A DNA stretch of 64,000 nucleotides from contig OY288247.1 of assembly GCA_958450325.1 (NCBI GenBank), forward strand, positions 8,050,429-8,114,428, in the 5' to 3' direction. A model generated the notes under the pieces. That model was not told the origin of the DNA. It was given only the letters and a program-made list of their open reading frames with translations, and did not search any database. Positions 1-9,788 of the stretch are shown in pieces; the stretch's first letter is position 1, and each line of letters starts with the position of its first letter. This DNA is from Agrostemma githago (Eukaryota > Streptophyta > Magnoliopsida > Caryophyllales > Caryophyllaceae). Both the position numbers and the translations under genes were made by a program.

Positions 1-868
1 AAGTAAGGTCTGAGTTTCCTGGCAGCAATTATGACTGCGTAGGCGGCTTTTTCGACCATCGGGTAATTCTTCTCGGCTGCCCCCAGCGCATGGCTTACAA
101 AGTATATAGGTTGCTGGGCGCCTGCTTCTTCTCGTAAGATGACTGCGGTGACAGTTATATTGGTCACTGCAATGTAGAGAAAAAGTTTTTCCCCTGCTAT
201 TGGTCTTGCCAGGGTGGGGAGCCTCTTAAGATGGTCCTTCAATTGCTCAAAGGCCTCTTTCTGCTCGTTTTCCCACTTGAACTGTTTGTTCCCTTTTAGT
301 ATCTTGAAAAAAGGAGTGGCCTTGTCTGCTGACCGGGCGACGAACCGTGCTAAGGCGGCCATGCGGCCCGTCAGGCGCTGGATGTCTCTAATGGTCTTAG
401 GCTCAGGAAGGTCTAGAACTGCCTGAATTTTTTCAGGGTTGGCGTCTATCCCCCGAGAGCTGACCAAGAACCCCAGAATTTGCCGGAGCGGACACCAAAT
501 GTACACTTCTTTGGATTGAGTTTCATTTTGTAGGCGCGCAGGGAGCAGAAGGTCTCCTGCAGGTCTACCAAGTGCTCTCTGTCTTCTCTGCTTTTTACGA
601 TGGCGTCATCGACGTAAGCCTCGATGTTTCTGCCTTTTTGTTTTTCAAACACTTTATCAACTAACCGCTGGTATGTAGCCCCTGCATTTTTAAGCCTGAA
701 TAGCATCATCTTGTACATGTAGGTGCCTGAACTGGTGATGAACGCGCACTTCACCCTGTCCGGCTGCCACAGGTATACTTGATGATACCCTGAAAAGGCA
801 TCTAGGAAGCTTAGCATGGAATAACCACTGGTGGAGTCTACCAGTTGGTCGATTCTGGGGAGCGGATA
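1..868 (-). pseudogene. Reverse transcriptase / RNase H remnant
   Basis: After the TGA at 869-871 the same frame continues with RT: DAFSGYHQV, then ATYQRLVDKVF and the catalytic YVDD. Near 478-482 the frame shifts by one base; the conserved GFLVSSRGID block continues in another frame. Toward position 1 an RNase H-like start (about 1-60) is cut by the window edge. One nonsense codon and one frameshift make this pol inactive. The YVDD motif itself is intact. Confidence 0.8.
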
Positions 869-3796
869 TCAGTCTTTTGGGCAGGCCTTGTTGAGGTTTG
901 TAAAATCCACGCACATTCTCCATGCGCCTGACGATTTTTTAACCATGACTACATTTGCCAACCATTCCGGGTAGTCACAGACCTCAATAAAGTCTGCTTT
1001 CAAGAGTTTGTCAATTTCTTCCTTGATTGCTGCGTCTTTTTCCGTGGACATATTTCGTTTCTTCTGTTTCACAGGGCGAGCATCCATGCTTACATTCAGC
1101 TTGTGAACGATGCATGATGGATCAACGCCGGGCATCTCGTCTGCCGAGTAGGCGAATACGTCTTTGTTTTCTTTTAGCAGCTTGACCAGTTCAGCCTGGT
1201 AGGATTTTTCCAGGTCATCTCCTATCAGGACCTGCCTGCCTGGCTCCAAATCTACCAACATGCTTTCGCCCCCTGGCTCCAGGTGATCGGACGCCGGGTG
1301 TTTGGCTGGGATTTCGCCCTCCCTGCTGGGGGAACTGTCAGCCTTCCTTTTTCCTTTCCTTTCTTTTTCGTGCTCTTGCAGGGCCACGGAGTAGCATTGT
1401 CTGGCTGACTCCTGGTCCCCACGCACCTTCCCTTCTAGCCCGAAATCGGTGACATACGCTATGGTGAGAGCCCTGCTGGAGATGGCCGCCTCGATTTCGT
1501 CTAGGGTGGCTCTGCCAATTAGGGCGTTGTAGGCAGATCTTGCATCCACAACAACAAAGGTTGCCCTGACGTTTCTGGCAGTAGAGCCCTCCCCAAAGGT
1601 TACGGGTAGGTCTATGACTCCCATGGGCAGCACACCTGCTCCACTGAATCCGTATAATGATCCGGGGGCAGGTCGTAGGTGCCTTTTTTCCAGGCCCATT
1701 TTCTCGAAGGCGTCCTTGTACAGTAGATTCGTGTACGCGCCTGTGTCCACCATACACCTCCGCACAATGTGGTTGCTGATCTCTAGGGACAGCACCAAAG
1801 GATCACTGTGCGGGTATACCACGCGCCCTGCATCATCAGGGTTGATGCTCAAGGTCACCCCCCTTGGACTCCCTGCTTTCTCAGCATAGCAGATCTGGTT
1901 CCTTAGTTCGCGCATTTGTCTTTTTTGGCCTCTTCGACTGAGCTGGCCCTCAGTGCCCCCTGAAATTACATGGATCACCATGCGGTTCTGCACTGACCCT
2001 TCGGGTTTTTCAGACACTTCCTTCTGAGACTTATTCTTAGCTGCGTAGTTGGCTAACCATCCGTTCCTGATTAACTTCTCGATTTCGTCCTTCAGGTGAC
2101 GGCATTCCTCGGTGGTATGGCCTATGCAGTCGTAGAAAGTGCAGAATTTCTTGGGGTCTTCTTTCGGGCTGCGAGGTTTGTTCGGGCGGTTCCATTTAGC
2201 AGTTTCTTTTTCCAGTTCGAAGATCTCCGCCCTGGATTTGTTCAGGGCAGTGTAACTGTCGAATCTGGGCTGGTAGACTGTGCGCTCTTTCTTGGGAGTG
2301 TCTCCCTCTTCCCTTTGCTTGCCTGGCTCACTTCTGCCCCTTCCGCCCTGCGGTCCCCCTTGAGGCCTTGTTTGGCCTGCAGGGGTATCCGTCAAGCCGT
2401 GGAACTCCTCCTGCAGAATGAACCCTTCCGCAATCTTCCTGGCCATGGCCAGGGTTTCTGGCTGGGCCCTGATCATCTGGTTTTTCATTTCCCCTGGAAG
2501 TAGGGAGATTGTCAGGGCGTAGGAGGCAGTGGAATCATCGATCTCCCTGACCTGCTGGTAGGATAGATCAAACCTTCTCATGTATTCCCTCACACTCTCA
2601 CCCTTTTTCTGTTTCAGGGTCATGAGATCGAAACGGGTAAGGCGTCTTCTCTTATTTCCGGCATACTGTTCGAGGAAAATCTCAGCCAACTCTATGAAGA
2701 ATCTGACTGACCCCTGGCGGAGGTCTCTGAACCATCCCTGTGCGAGCCCTACCAGGGTGGTTGGGAAAACTTTGCACCAGATGGCATCATCTACGTCATA
2801 CATGCCCATGTGGCTCTCAAATGCTGCCAGGTGGTCTTCAGGATCTGTCGTCCCGTCAAATTTGATGGTGGGCATTTTGATTTTTGGAATGGGGTACTCT
2901 TGTACCTCAGGGTGCAGCGGGGTTTTTGTGGGCCTGCCTACCAGTCGTGACCTGCTTTCCCCAGACTGGTTACCATGAGATTCCCATTGTTTATGGGTCG
3001 GTTTCCTCGCACTGGGGGAGCGGTGCCTTGGTGGCGGTCTGCTGGCTGCTTCATCCTCTGTTTCCGGGGAGGTCTGCCTGGGCCTCTTCCTCTGAGAGTG
3101 GCAGAGGTTCTCACCCTGATGGTACCTGGACTCGAGCGGTTGTCCCCGGTTGAGCCTGGATTGCAGGCTTTGGGATAAGCCGGGGGCCGACTGTTCCTTG
3201 GCTGCAGGCGTTAGCCTGGAGAAAACTCCGCCTGGTTTTTCTCCCAAGCGTTTTGACATGGGCTCCCTGGGCCTCATGCGCTCCTGTAATCCTCGGGATA
3301 AGCCTCCCTGTCCTCCAGACGCTGATTCTGTTGTGTGAATGGAGAACGCCTGCTGGACAGGTGGCTCTGGATTGCCAGTAGTAATGCGCCTTTGCACATG
3401 CGCATACGCTTGAGCCGTCCTCCTCGCTTTCCTCTGGGCATTTCTGGCGGCGGTCCGCCTCGTGCCCCCAGCCTCATCCCTGCTGATTGGGGATGGTTGC
3501 CTGGGTGTCGATGCGACCCTGCCTACCAAGTCCTCAGGAGTGAACTCCTGGTTTAGCATTGCAGAGAAGAAAGCGGATGCATGCGCCATCTGAGCTGGGG
3601 TCAGATTAAGAGCGTGTCGTGGGGGTGCCCCTAGCTCAGGCGTCACAGCAGTGTTAGGACCACCGAGGAGACTGGTTCCCCCTACCCCTAGGATCGTGGC
3701 AGGAGGAACTCTCTCCGACTGCGGCATACCATACAGGGGGGTCATCGGTGGGACCGTCGGACCCGTTCCTGCACTGGCATCGACAATTTCTGGCAT
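869..3796 (-). CDS. Gag-protease polyprotein with N-terminal RT, Ty3/gypsy
   Basis: The open frame extends upstream to a GTG at 3895 inside the LTR, but the first ATG after the primer site is at 3796 (MPEIVDASAG), so I start there. A low-complexity basic and proline-rich N-terminus is followed by a retrotransposon Gag domain at about residues 307-467. A C-X4-C-X2-H-X4-C zinc knuckle lies near residues 552-565. A retropepsin domain follows with the catalytic DTGA motif near residue 683. The start of RT (MCVDFTNLNKACPKD) comes just before a TGA stop at 869-871. The same frame continues beyond that stop with more RT. The product would be the structural and protease part of the element, acting in cytoplasmic virus-like particles. 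The Gag-protease part looks intact. Confidence 0.85.
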   Translation of the reverse strand: MPEIVDASAGTGPTVPPMTPLYGMPQSERVPPATILGVGGTSLLGGPNTAVTPELGAPPRHALNLTPAQMAHASAFFSAMLNQEFTPEDLVGRVASTPRQPSPISRDEAGGTRRTAARNAQRKARRTAQAYAHVQRRITTGNPEPPVQQAFSIHTTESASGGQGGLSRGLQERMRPREPMSKRLGEKPGGVFSRLTPAAKEQSAPGLSQSLQSRLNRGQPLESRYHQGENLCHSQRKRPRQTSPETEDEAASRPPPRHRSPSARKPTHKQWESHGNQSGESRSRLVGRPTKTPLHPEVQEYPIPKIKMPTIKFDGTTDPEDHLAAFESHMGMYDVDDAIWCKVFPTTLVGLAQGWFRDLRQGSVRFFIELAEIFLEQYAGNKRRRLTRFDLMTLKQKKGESVREYMRRFDLSYQQVREIDDSTASYALTISLLPGEMKNQMIRAQPETLAMARKIAEGFILQEEFHGLTDTPAGQTRPQGGPQGGRGRSEPGKQREEGDTPKKERTVYQPRFDSYTALNKSRAEIFELEKETAKWNRPNKPRSPKEDPKKFCTFYDCIGHTTEECRHLKDEIEKLIRNGWLANYAAKNKSQKEVSEKPEGSVQNRMVIHVISGGTEGQLSRRGQKRQMRELRNQICYAEKAGSPRGVTLSINPDDAGRVVYPHSDPLVLSLEISNHIVRRCMVDTGAYTNLLYKDAFEKMGLEKRHLRPAPGSLYGFSGAGVLPMGVIDLPVTFGEGSTARNVRATFVVVDARSAYNALIGRATLDEIEAAISSRALTIAYVTDFGLEGKVRGDQESARQCYSVALQEHEKERKGKRKADSSPSREGEIPAKHPASDHLEPGGESMLVDLEPGRQVLIGDDLEKSYQAELVKLLKENKDVFAYSADEMPGVDPSCIVHKLNVSMDARPVKQKKRNMSTEKDAAIKEEIDKLLKADFIEVCDYPEWLANVVMVKKSSGAWRMCVDFTNLNKACPKD

Positions 3797-3861
3797 GATT
3801 GTTTTAGTTTTGTGATTATGAGTGGTTGATTTTAGTGGGTAACTCGTGAGCACAACCGTAA

Positions 3862-3880
3862 TTCCCCACAGACGGCGCCA
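3862..3880 (-). other. Primer binding site (PBS)
   Basis: On the minus strand this reads TGGCGCCGTCTGTGGGGAA, three bases inside the LTR edge. TGGCGCC starts are typical of primer sites in plant Ty3/gypsy Tat and Athila elements. Confidence 0.85.
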
Positions 3881-3883
3881 AAT

Positions 3884-4571
3884 TGTTCCGGTCACGGAAA
3901 CAATTCACCCGACCTTGGATCCGGGCTGTATGACTGGGTTGATAGTGAACAATTGACCGCTTGATTTCCTTTAGCCTCCCCTTCCTCTCACTCCCTTGAT
4001 CGGACCTTCCCGGCGGAGTTGGCCTGCTCCCTGCACAATGAACGCACAGGGCCTCGGAGGTTGTCCGAGGAAACCCTCTCCGATGCCTAAGTCAGTCCGT
4101 GAAGTGCCTTGACAAACCTAGCTCGTGAGGAACTAGGTGGCGTTTTTGGGAGTAAGAGTCTAGAGAGAGAAAATCCAACCCCTCTTATGTGGGAAATGGG
4201 TAAGTATTTATACCTTCCCACAAGAGAGAGGAAAAGAGAAAGAAGAGGAGGGAAATGGGTGGATGTTGGTGCGACACGTGGACTCACCTTGTCCACTCAT
4301 TTCCCCTTACCTTAGGCAAAATGACGGATGGGTCCTCGGTTCTCCTTTGGTTCTGCTTAGGCGGGAGCGCCCTGGAAGCAGGCGGGAGGCCTGGTTTGCC
4401 CTGTTTGGCAGGCGGCCAGGCTTTGCCGGGCGGCTAAGGGATTAAGGCCACACTTGGAGATTTCAATGATCTTGATGGAAAGTCTGCTGGGCAGGCCTTT
4501 CCTCCTTCTGGGACTGGTCGCCCTGGGGCCTGACTGGCGGGCGGTCAAAGGTAGGCAACCGTTCCCCATCA
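3884..4571 (-). repeat. 5' LTR of the Tat-like element
   Basis: The LTR begins TGTTCCGG and ends CCCCATCA on the plus strand, so it has TG...CA ends. It sits next to the primer binding site, which fixes the inner edge. The outer edge is set by matching the other family copy at 49714-50376, which starts with the same TGTTCCGG and ends CCCCATCA. A TATAAATA box reads on the minus strand near 4205-4215, consistent with transcription toward Gag. Length is 688 bp. Confidence 0.85.
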
Positions 4572-4906
4572 TATATGTTGTACGTGAACCACACTTTCTT
4601 ATTTCCTTAGATGTGGGACAACCACCAAACTAGGAAATATCAACTTCAAGTCATATATTCTAACAATAGAAATATAAAATTACGGAGTACAAACTAAGCC
4701 CCCCATCTATCTAGACGGAACAAGCAACCAGTGTAGTTCAGGAACCGTCTTGAACAACCCAACCCCCCTATGTTCTTCATTCCCAATGGTCTTGCCGCAT
4801 GCAGACTCTACCCCTCCTACATTAGGTCGTCGGCATTTCAGTCAGGTCGTCGACGCTTTATACGTGAATTTACTGTTTTACCCTTATGTAATTATGATTA
4901 ATGATA

Positions 4907-4997
4907 CTCCCTCCGTCCATTATTTATCGCCCCACTTCATGAATATATGTGAGGAGTATTTTAATGGAGTTGGGCGATAAATAGTGGACGGAGGGAT
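4907..4997. mobile_element. Stowaway-like MITE
   Basis: A short hairpin has ends CTCCCTCCGTCC and GGACGGAGGGA, extended by a near-perfect inverted repeat (ATTATTTATCGCCC against GGGCGATAAATAGT). It is flanked by TA on both sides (4905-4906 and 4998-4999). CTCCCTCCGT ends with a TA target are characteristic of Tc1/mariner-type Stowaway MITEs. It has no coding capacity. Confidence 0.8.
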
Positions 4998-5295
4998 TAT
5001 TAATTAACTTTCTTAATTAATGTTATTATTATTTCCCGACTAATTTAAGATTACGGTTTTTGTAATTTTTTATGGTTTTTGAGACACGTGTCTCTATGTA
5101 ACCCAGAAAAATCTTTTTGGAAAATTTCGAACATTTTGTTAACATTTTCATATCATAATAATTCCAAACATTCAAAATAACAACACCCGAGTCACGATAT
5201 AAACATTTATCGAAGAACGAAAATAAATTAAACGAATATCGTAAAGTATAATGCCGTACAAAAAAAATTTTAAAAAAAGGAAAAATTGGGCTGAG

Positions 5296-5399
5296 CACTA
5301 GTTTTTGGCTTCTAGAGAACCCCCCAGGCACCAGTTTTTGGCTTTCAAAGGACCCCCAGGCACCAGTTTTTGGCTTCGAGGGGACCCCCCAGGCACCAG
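5296..5399. repeat. Tandem repeat, ~33-bp unit, three copies plus a partial
   Basis: Units beginning CACYAGTTTTTGGCTT and ending CCCCCAGG start at 5296, 5329, 5361 and (partial) 5394, giving periods of 33, 32 and 33. The open minus-strand frame across it, with a repetitive GAWG/SQKLVPGG pattern, is a by-product of the repeat and not a convincing gene. Confidence 0.8.
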
Positions 5400-6019
5400 A
5401 AATCGACGCCCGACTTCTTCTCCGCTTCCCCTCTTTATTTTTATATAGCACGAAAATCGAGCACAACATCGAATACAACAAACCGTAAACATAAACGACA
5501 AATTAAACAAGAAAAAGCGATTTTGTATGCTAAACTAATACACATTAACATATAATCAAAAGTGAGGAAAATAAAATTAAAAGTGCACTAACCGCTTGTT
5601 GATCCATTTTGGGGAAAGTCGGTTTTTCAAAGGAAAGTCGGGTTTTTAGGAAAGTCGGGTTTCATCAACGAGTTTCATTAACATAATTTCATTTCTAAAA
5701 TTATATTAACTTAGTTAACTAATGTAATTAGGGAAGGGCATGATCGTCTTTTACATTAAAAAGCGCCGACGACCAAAAACAGCACTCGACTCTACCTCTG
5801 CCTTCACTTCTCTCAAAACAACTGATGCCAACTCGATCATTCCAAGCATAAAAATAAAGGTTAAGGGGTCGCTTGAGATAGGGGAATTGATTCCGAGGGT
5901 AATAGAGCATAAATGAACTAAACAATGACGGAGAATAGTGACGATGTTATGCGAAAATGGATAAAATGAAGGTTATCTCTTTTACACCATAAAATGGTGC
6001 AACCAACAAAACAAAAGAC

Positions 6020-6092
6020 GGCCTATGCAGGTCTCGAACCTGCGACCTTCGCGTTATTAGCACGACGCTCTAACCAACAGAGCTAATGGGCC
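6020..6092 (-). tRNA. tRNA-Ile (anticodon AAU), probably degenerate
   Basis: The minus strand folds as a 73-nt class I tRNA without an intron. The anticodon loop CUAAUAA gives anticodon AAU (isoleucine). The T arm GGTTCGAGACC is intact and the sequence is close to the plant tRNA-Ile(AAU) consensus. Three departures stand out. Position 14, almost always A and needed to pair with U8, is T. Acceptor pair 5:68 is C-A instead of C-G. The discriminator reads G where isoleucine tRNAs normally have A. The A14 change also alters the internal A box. It is therefore a recognisable but probably weak or dead tRNA gene. Confidence 0.8.
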
Positions 6093-6610
6093 TTCTAGTT
6101 TTGAAATAAACTTTAAATCTAAATATCGTCGTTGTGTAACTGTTACACCCATACTTCAATGCAACTATACTAAACAATCAATGTATGGTTATCGATTGAT
6201 TTCTTGCAGGGTCACAGTAAGAATACAAACATACAAACAACTCGGTGAAAATAGTGTTTTCAGTAACGGATTGATCGTGTAGCCTCTTTACATATTCATG
6301 GATGCAGTTTTCGATCGATGTGAAGGCTACTATGATCTTTGTTTCTGGTTTCAGATTTCAGATACCATGGATTTTTTTGGAGTGAATCTCAATGAAATCG
6401 CATTGCTTTTAACATTATCATAACTTGTCTATACAATAATAGTACGTACATAAGGTTTCTTAAAGAAGTAGCGTTCAAACAAGCTAGCTAATTAATTCCA
6501 ATGCAATGAGGAAGAGGCTATAGGAGCACGAAAACTCAGAGCGCTCTTAAATAAACCGATATCATTCCCAATCGCTTTTGGCTCCTGTTGCTTGCTGCTG
6601 CTAAATAATC

Positions 6611-6967
6611 TTATTTTCCGTCGTTGGACAGCAACTTGAACACCAATTTTTGTTCTCCTTCAAGAAGCTCTGACACGCGAACATTAAGAGTACCCACATG
6701 ATGCTTCTTCGTAAACAAATGGACCTTCCCCTGATTAAAGAATTCAAAGCGGATGTAATCGATCTCGACGTTAACGTTCTTGAACAGTAAGTTTCCCCTT
6801 CCTTGGGCATCAAGCTGCGATATGTGCTTCTCAAAGTTTTAAGAAGAAGAAGAGCCATGGAATAGGGTCGCAGTCATGTAGCAGGGAGATGTTTTCTTCA
6901 GCTTGGGATTGTTTTCCGACGAAAAGATGCAAGTTAGGCAAAGCTCTTGGATCGAAATAAACACCAT
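6611..6967 (-). pseudogene. C2-domain-like (SRC2-like) small protein gene, broken by one stop
   Basis: From an ATG at 6967 a frame of 42 codons ends in TAA at 6839-6841. The same frame then stays open for 75 more codons to a TAA at 6611. The second half (VEIDYIRFEFF, then HHVGTLNVRVSELLEG) resembles the last strands of plant SRC2/BAP-type C2 domains, which bind membranes, often with Ca2+. The first half has the MVFISIQEL start expected of a first C2 strand. No GT-AG intron would remove the stop. A TATA box sits about 100 bp upstream. It could be a decayed gene or a sequence error; the family call is by eye only. Confidence 0.4.
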
Positions 6968-7067
6968 CACTAATTCTTCCTTTTTTTTGATTGATTGCAG
7001 TAAGGCAGGGATTCTGGTTATTTACTTTTGTTGTTGTTGTAATGATTTGAAGGGTGGGAGCTGAGGG

Positions 7068-7075
7068 TATATATA
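7068..7075 (-). promoter_or_regulatory. TATA box upstream of the C2-like gene
   Basis: TATATATA lies about 100 bp upstream of the ATG at 6967 on the minus strand, a normal plant TATA-to-ATG distance. It is only as good as the gene call. Confidence 0.3.
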
Positions 7076-7085
7076 GGGCATACAT

Positions 7086-7743
7086 GCAGTATGGAAGGTT
7101 TCAAAAGCCGAAACTCAAGTAGAATTACTTAGCTTCAGGATCAAGCTAAGCTAAGCATAAGCCCAATCTATATATGCAACAGATTAATTAACGTGTATAT
7201 GATGACATTTCCAAAATAACATCAGTCAAGAAACTATGAAGCTCAGCAGGTTATTATTTTGCTGATAAAATTAGGAAATCCTTGCATTATTCTAGAGGCC
7301 AGTTTACAAAGTAAATAATATATAGTGACAGGTAGAATTATATAGAAGATTAAAGCTAGTTTCAACTAAAACAAGATTTCTGACTACTTTTCCTCGTAGT
7401 AACTATATATAACTTCGACCGTACGGTTCAAGTCATAGACAGCTTAGTTATAGAACAATTAAGTCTAAAACAACCACCGTCTAGCTTAGGCGGCCTTGAT
7501 GGACGACCTTACAATTTCGTACATGGCATAAACTATTAAACTTGTTTCTAGGTTGTTGATCTCTCTATCATCTTTGGCAAACGATGGCACAAACTCGAGC
7601 ACACGAACATAGACAACTAATTTTTTTGGTACAAAAATTGGAAAAAAAAGCATGCAAGGAATGAAGTATCTGGTTCCCACTGTATGTATTAGAACTTAAT
7701 TAAATTAGCTTGATAACCGATCAGTTATTTCGGTCCTTAATAG
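7086..7743. other. AT-rich spacer, no gene recognised
   Basis: This spacer runs up to the left edge of the copia element. A 64-codon minus frame (7486-7680) is open, but I recognise no family and would not call it. Confidence 0.5.
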
Positions 7744-7999
7744 TGTTAGAGATATTTAACATATCTTGTTCACACTTGTTTAGTTAATTGTAATCTCTAT
7801 GTATTATTTTCTATTCTATAATCTTTCCTAGTCTTTGTGGTTTCCTCAACTGTTTATACTATTAGGATTCTCTTTTTTGTATTTAGGTAAGATTAGATCT
7901 CTAGATTGCTTGCTTGCTTGCTTGCTTTCCAAGCATTTACCTTGTATAAATACACATGTTTATTCAATGAAATAAACAAGTTTTCACAAATACTTTACA
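7744..7999 (+). repeat. 5' LTR of the copia element
   Basis: The repeat has TG...CA ends and is 256 bp long. It matches 16283-16529 almost throughout, with scattered substitutions. It carries a (GCTT)n run with more units than the 3' LTR, plus a TATAAATA box near 7955. The primer site follows directly. Confidence 0.95.
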
Positions 8000-8011
8000 T
8001 GGTATCAGAGC
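8000..8011 (+). other. Primer binding site (initiator tRNA-Met)
   Basis: TGGTATCAGAGC directly abuts the LTR and is the usual complement of the 3' end of plant initiator tRNA-Met used by copia elements. Confidence 0.95.
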
Positions 8012-8073
8012 AATACCGATCACAAAATTAAAAACCCTCAAAACCCTTCCCCCTCACCGCAAATCACGCTCAA

Positions 8074-9783
8074 ATGTACGGCTCCGGAACCGTGCTTCCC
8101 AACCTGGTCGAACCCTCCGTCTCCCTCGTAGCCATCAACCTAACCAAATGCATTGAAATCACACCTACCATCCACAATACCGTTGTTGGTGTAGACAAGT
8201 ATAGAAGACTTCCTCTTTGGCTTCGATCTCTTCAAATTTGTTGATGGGACTCATCCTTGTCCCGAAGTCACCATCACCGATGAATCCAAGAAGACCATCC
8301 CAAATTCGTCCTACTCCACTTGGCTCCGTCAAGATCGTCTTCTTAGTGGCGCACTTCGAGACACTATCGCCTCCACCATCACCCCTTTGCTCAACAATCT
8401 CACCACCTCTTGTGAGATTTGGAAGTATCTTGCTTCCACCTATGCTAATCCTTCTAGGGGTCACATCCTCTCCATTAAAGATCGACTAAACTCGATCTCA
8501 AAGGGCGAATCTTCCACCATCGAATATATGCAAGCTATCAAGTCTTGCGTAGATGAACTCCAACACCTTAGGAAGAAGATGGATGATGAAGATGTTATAG
8601 CAAAAGTCATCAATGACCTTCACTATGGCACCTATCGTTGGCTTGTTAATGCTATCAAAGCTCAGGACACCCCAATTACCTTTGATGCCCTACATGAAAA
8701 ACTCCTTCAATTTGACCTTAGCCTCAAATCGAACCCTTCCTCCTCCACCCTACCCTCCTCGGCCCACCTCACTTACCAAAACCCGCCCCGCCCTCAAAAC
8801 CGTCGCACCACCCAACCTATTCTACACACCCCCACGACACCTCCTAACCCTAACCCCGATGCCCCAATCTTCAAAGGAAAGTGTCAATGGTGCCACGCTC
8901 AAGCCCACTACCTCAAAAATTGCTCGATCTTCAAAAATCTCTACCCCACCATAACCATACCCGACCGCCCACCACCCCCGCAAAATCATCGCAACCCCCC
9001 TCTCTCCAATGCTCTCTCCCTCGACGCCACCACCTCCCCCGATTGGCTCCTTGATAGTGGTGTCTCTCATCATGTTACCCATAACCTTAATAACCTAGTT
9101 CTTCACTCCCCGTACGATGGAAACGATGATCTTTTAATTGGAGATGGTTCCCCCCCTCCCAATTTCTCATATTGGTTAATTTACCTACTCTACTTCCTCT
9201 CTCAAATTTAAATCTGTCTTACATGTTTGTTTAATTAATTGTAACATTCTTTCAATTTCAAAGCTTTGTCGCGACAATAATGCTATTGCAATTTTCTCAT
9301 CCTCGTCGTGTGTTTTACAGGATCAATTGACGGGCAAGATTCTTCTTCAAGGGCAACTTGAAGCGGGTTTGTACGTATGACACCCTACCACCTCTCTTCC
9401 CACGGCTCTCCACCTCCATGTCCCCTCATCCATCTTCGTCCATCATAAGTTAGGTCACCCGTCTACTACTACATTAAATTTAATGAATGCGAGTCTTAAA
9501 CTCCCTCCAATAAAACCGTTTAACAATTGTAATGCTTGTGATGTCAACAAGAGTCATAAGCTTCATTTTTCAATTTCTAGCTTTACTACTAGTGCTCCTT
9601 TGGAGCTTTTATTTTTCGATGTGTGGACCTCGCCGGTTTTCTCTATTGATAATTATAAATATTATGTTATTTTTGTTGATCACTTTACCAAGTATACTTG
9701 GATTTATCCTCTTAAACAAAAATCCGACACATCTCATGTGTTCACTCGTTTTAAAGCTTTAGTCGAAAAAAATTTTAATATGA
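8074..9783 (+). pseudogene. Copia Gag, protease and N-terminal integrase remnant
   Basis: An ATG at 8074 opens a Gag frame that shifts early, near 8190. The main Gag block (ITPLLNNLTTSCEIWKYLAS onward) runs to about 8870. A CX2CX4HX4C zinc knuckle (CQWCHAQAHYLKNC) lies at about 8883-8924, followed by the protease motif LLDSGVSHH near 9049. A frame break separates this from the pre-integrase HHCC zinc region (HHKLGH, then CNAC) at 9445-9550. The integrase core starts with FFDVWTSP, then VDHFTKYTW, and is cut at 9783 by the solo LTR. The part from 11509 onward completes it. Confidence 0.85.
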
Positions 9784-9788
9784 AAATT

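Larger units (their letters stand above)
1..4571 (-). mobile_element. Ty3/gypsy Tat/Retand-like LTR retrotransposon, truncated by window edge
   Basis: The element runs on the minus strand. From right to left it has an LTR (3884-4571), a primer binding site, Gag, an aspartic protease, reverse transcriptase and the start of RNase H, which meets the left window edge. The Gag-protease-RT-RNase H order and the TGGCGCC-type primer site place it in the Ty3/gypsy Tat group. A related copy lies at 49714-57783, and their RT parts share the ATYQRLVDKVFE block. The 3' LTR and integrase lie outside the window, so the target duplication cannot be checked; the 5 bases right of the LTR are TATAT. Pol is broken by a stop and a frameshift, so this copy is not autonomous. 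Confidence 0.9.

Noticed and set aside
3797..3895. N-terminal extension of the Gag frame up to 3895
   Set aside because: The frame begins with GTG inside the LTR and runs through the primer site. The ATG at 3796 is the plausible start.
5029..5510. Minus-strand frames over the 33-bp tandem repeat
   Set aside because: They encode only the repeat (GAWG/SQKLVPGG) plus AT-rich low-complexity sequence.
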